This document shows, in pieces, positions 62,750 to 64,000 of a stretch of DNA of 64,000 nt. The notes beneath the pieces were generated by a model. The model saw only the letters and a list, made by a program, of their open reading frames with translations. It was not told where the DNA came from and ran no database searches. Origin of the DNA: Paenibacillus tundrae (GTDB lineage: Bacteria; Bacillota; Bacilli; Paenibacillales; Paenibacillaceae). Position 1 is the stretch's first letter. Each line of letters opens with the position of its first letter. The translations under genes and the position numbers were made by a program. The DNA lies in NCBI RefSeq assembly GCF_036884255.1, contig NZ_CP145605.1, positions 5,517,001 through 5,581,000 of the forward strand, written 5' to 3'.

Positions 62750-63426
62750 GCCTCAGCCTCAAATCGATAGCCGGTACCAATCACTGTACGGATACATTTG
62801 GCCTCTTCACCAAGCTTGCTGCGAAGTTTCTTAATATGAGTGTCGACTACCCGAGAATCCCCATCAAAATCATAGCCCCATACACGGTTCAATATTGCAT
62901 CACGGGATAACACAAGACCCTGATTTCGAGTTAGATAGAGCAATAGTTCATATTCTTTGGGTGCCAATTCAATCTCTACGCCGTTTCGCTCAAGCCTTCT
63001 CGCCCAAGGATCCAACGTTACGTGTCCAAATCGAATGACACTCTGATCTTTACTAACGGCACCTTCGACCCTTTTCATTAATGTCTCTGCACGAGCCACC
63101 AGTACACGAGGACTAAACGGTTTGGTTACATAATCATCCACGCCAAGCTGGAAACCGTGAATCTTGTCATCATCCTCTGATCGCGCAGTCAGCATGATAA
63201 TAGGTACGGTCGATTGGGATCGAATATGACCACAAAGTGTCCATCCATCCATCTCCGGCATCAGCACATCCAGAATAACCAAATCCACTTCATGTTGTTC
63301 TAACTGTTCAAGTGCCTCGAATCCGTGCTCGGCTTCTAGGACATTCCACTGTTCTTTTATAAAATAATCGGCCACAATCTCACGAATGCGGCTTTCGTCT
63401 TCCACCAGAAGCACTGTTCTGACCAT
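62746..63426 (-). CDS. OmpR/PhoB-family response regulator
   Basis: A 226-residue regulator. Receiver residues E9-D10, phospho-acceptor D53 (LVILDVLMPEMDG), Thr in MLTAR and Lys in YVTKPFSP; the C-terminal winged helix (ELAPKEYELLLYL, RVWGYDFDGDSRVVDTHIKKLRSKLG) is complete. It is the first gene of the pair with the histidine kinase. AAAGGAG precedes the ATG. Confidence 0.95.
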   Translation of the reverse strand: MVRTVLLVEDESRIREIVADYFIKEQWNVLEAEHGFEALEQLEQHEVDLVILDVLMPEMDGWTLCGHIRSQSTVPIIMLTARSEDDDKIHGFQLGVDDYVTKPFSPRVLVARAETLMKRVEGAVSKDQSVIRFGHVTLDPWARRLERNGVEIELAPKEYELLLYLTRNQGLVLSRDAILNRVWGYDFDGDSRVVDTHIKKLRSKLGEEAKCIRTVIGTGYRFEAEA

Positions 63427-63568
63427 GGCCGACTCTCCTTTTTAATTTCTGATATTACCATAACGATTCGGTGTGTCGTTCATGTGTCCAACAACGCCCT
63501 CTTAAAGTGCGTATGCCTTGATATAAACGCCTAACACATACCAAATGTTACTATTTTAAAAATAACAC

Positions 63569-63615
63569 AAAAAGGTGGCCATCAACGAGCCTTTCACCGC
63601 TCATTGACAACCACC
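63569..63615 (-). terminator. Terminator of the pyridoxine kinase gene
   Basis: GGTGGTTGTCAATGAGC pairs with GCTCGTTGATGGCCACC with small mismatches; TTTTT follows on the minus strand. Confidence 0.88.
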
Positions 63616-63664
63616 ATGAAATTAAAGACCTATCGTCTCTGGCATGAATCGCACCTGTCGCGAA

Positions 63665-64000
63665 TTAACGTTGATGCTCCAGGCGGTGTGCCGCATGCAG
63701 TGTCGGGCCAACAAAACGATTCAGTGGGAATCCACCCGCAATCGCTTTAGTAATAAAGGCTTTCCCTTCACGAACAGCCTCTTTCACGGTCAGACCGCGT
63801 GCCAAACCTGCGGTAATCGCTGCAGAGGTTGTGCATCCTGCTCCGTGCGTGTAACCAGAGCCAACAACATCAGCTTCATACCATTCATAGTTTTTACCGT
63901 CATAGAGAAGATCCATCGCTTTACCTGGATTGATTACACCACGATCTTTAATCAGGACATGCTTCGCCCCTTGGTCATGGATGATGGATGCAGCAGCTTC
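63665..64000 (-). CDS. pdxK: Pyridoxine / hydroxymethylpyrimidine kinase, C-terminal part
   Basis: The open frame runs to the right edge; 111 residues are visible. The ribokinase-fold anion hole and catalytic Asp segment is GSGYTHGAGCTTSAAITAGLA, preceded by KHVLIKDRG and followed by FPLNRFVGPTLHAAHRL, which matches the C-terminus of Bacillus PdxK/ThiD. It phosphorylates pyridoxine (or HMP) in vitamin B6 salvage. The start is outside the window. Confidence 0.88.
   Translation of the reverse strand, partial: EAAASIIHDQGAKHVLIKDRGVINPGKAMDLLYDGKNYEWYEADVVGSGYTHGAGCTTSAAITAGLARGLTVKEAVREGKAFITKAIAGGFPLNRFVGPTLHAAHRLEHQR

Overview
The window reads as a piece of chromosome from a low-to-mid GC, spore-former-type Firmicute, most probably a Paenibacillus. 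The reasons are the gene families and their style: an S-layer-homology protein with YcdB/YcdC repeats, LplB/LplC-type sugar permeases with about 560-residue solute-binding lipoproteins and no local ATPase, a YesM/YesN-type two-component pair, an AT-rich sigma-A promoter style, strong AGGAGG ribosome binding sites, frequent TTG/GTG starts and many intrinsic terminators. No tRNA, rRNA or CRISPR array was seen.

Layout. 1-7 kb: the 3'-truncated SLH/YcdB protein, an alpha/beta hydrolase, KDPG aldolase and two family-2 glycosyltransferases. 7.5-12.4 kb: xylose catabolism (xylB, xylA, divergent xylR), with xylA and xylB separated by a spacer carrying two copies of a 163-bp palindromic repeat. 12.5-17.4 kb: a small membrane protein, a glutaredoxin-trxB pair, then a ZIP metal transporter convergent with a P1B-4-type ATPase, each preceded by a PerR/Fur-like box. 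17.8-22.7 kb: O-acetylhomoserine sulfhydrylase and a kduI-deoR-kduD-isomerase operon for pectin-derived uronates. 23-27.5 kb: an aa3/bo-type quinol oxidase operon (subunits II-I-III-IV) with a Rex-like box upstream.

27.8-44.7 kb is a carbohydrate utilisation locus: GH1, GH95 fucosidase, two tandem paralogous solute-binding lipoproteins, LplC and LplB permeases, a large GH2 enzyme and a YesN/YesM sensor system, with several CcpA-type cre-like sites. Together these suit import and trimming of fucosylated, galactosylated beta-glucoside oligosaccharides such as xyloglucan fragments; this substrate is an inference. 44.7-49.5 kb: an Lrp/AsnC regulator, an AhpD-like protein, OsmC, an amino-acid ABC transporter and a TetR regulator. 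49.6-56.1 kb: uppP, thioredoxin-like protein, aldo/keto reductase, gpmA, a DUF420 protein and a CPA2 antiporter whose about 180-nt leader carries a terminator and two stem-loops with complementary loops.

56.4-59.6 kb is the accessory spot: a protein that looks like a restriction-endonuclease fold joined to a winged helix, long direct/inverted repeats, an intact IS3-family element inserted into one repeat copy with a 3-bp target duplication, and a 28-unit 9-bp minisatellite. 59.9-64 kb returns to ordinary genes: dedA, pssA, a histidine kinase/response regulator pair and the end of a pyridoxine kinase gene. Most genes lie on the minus strand.
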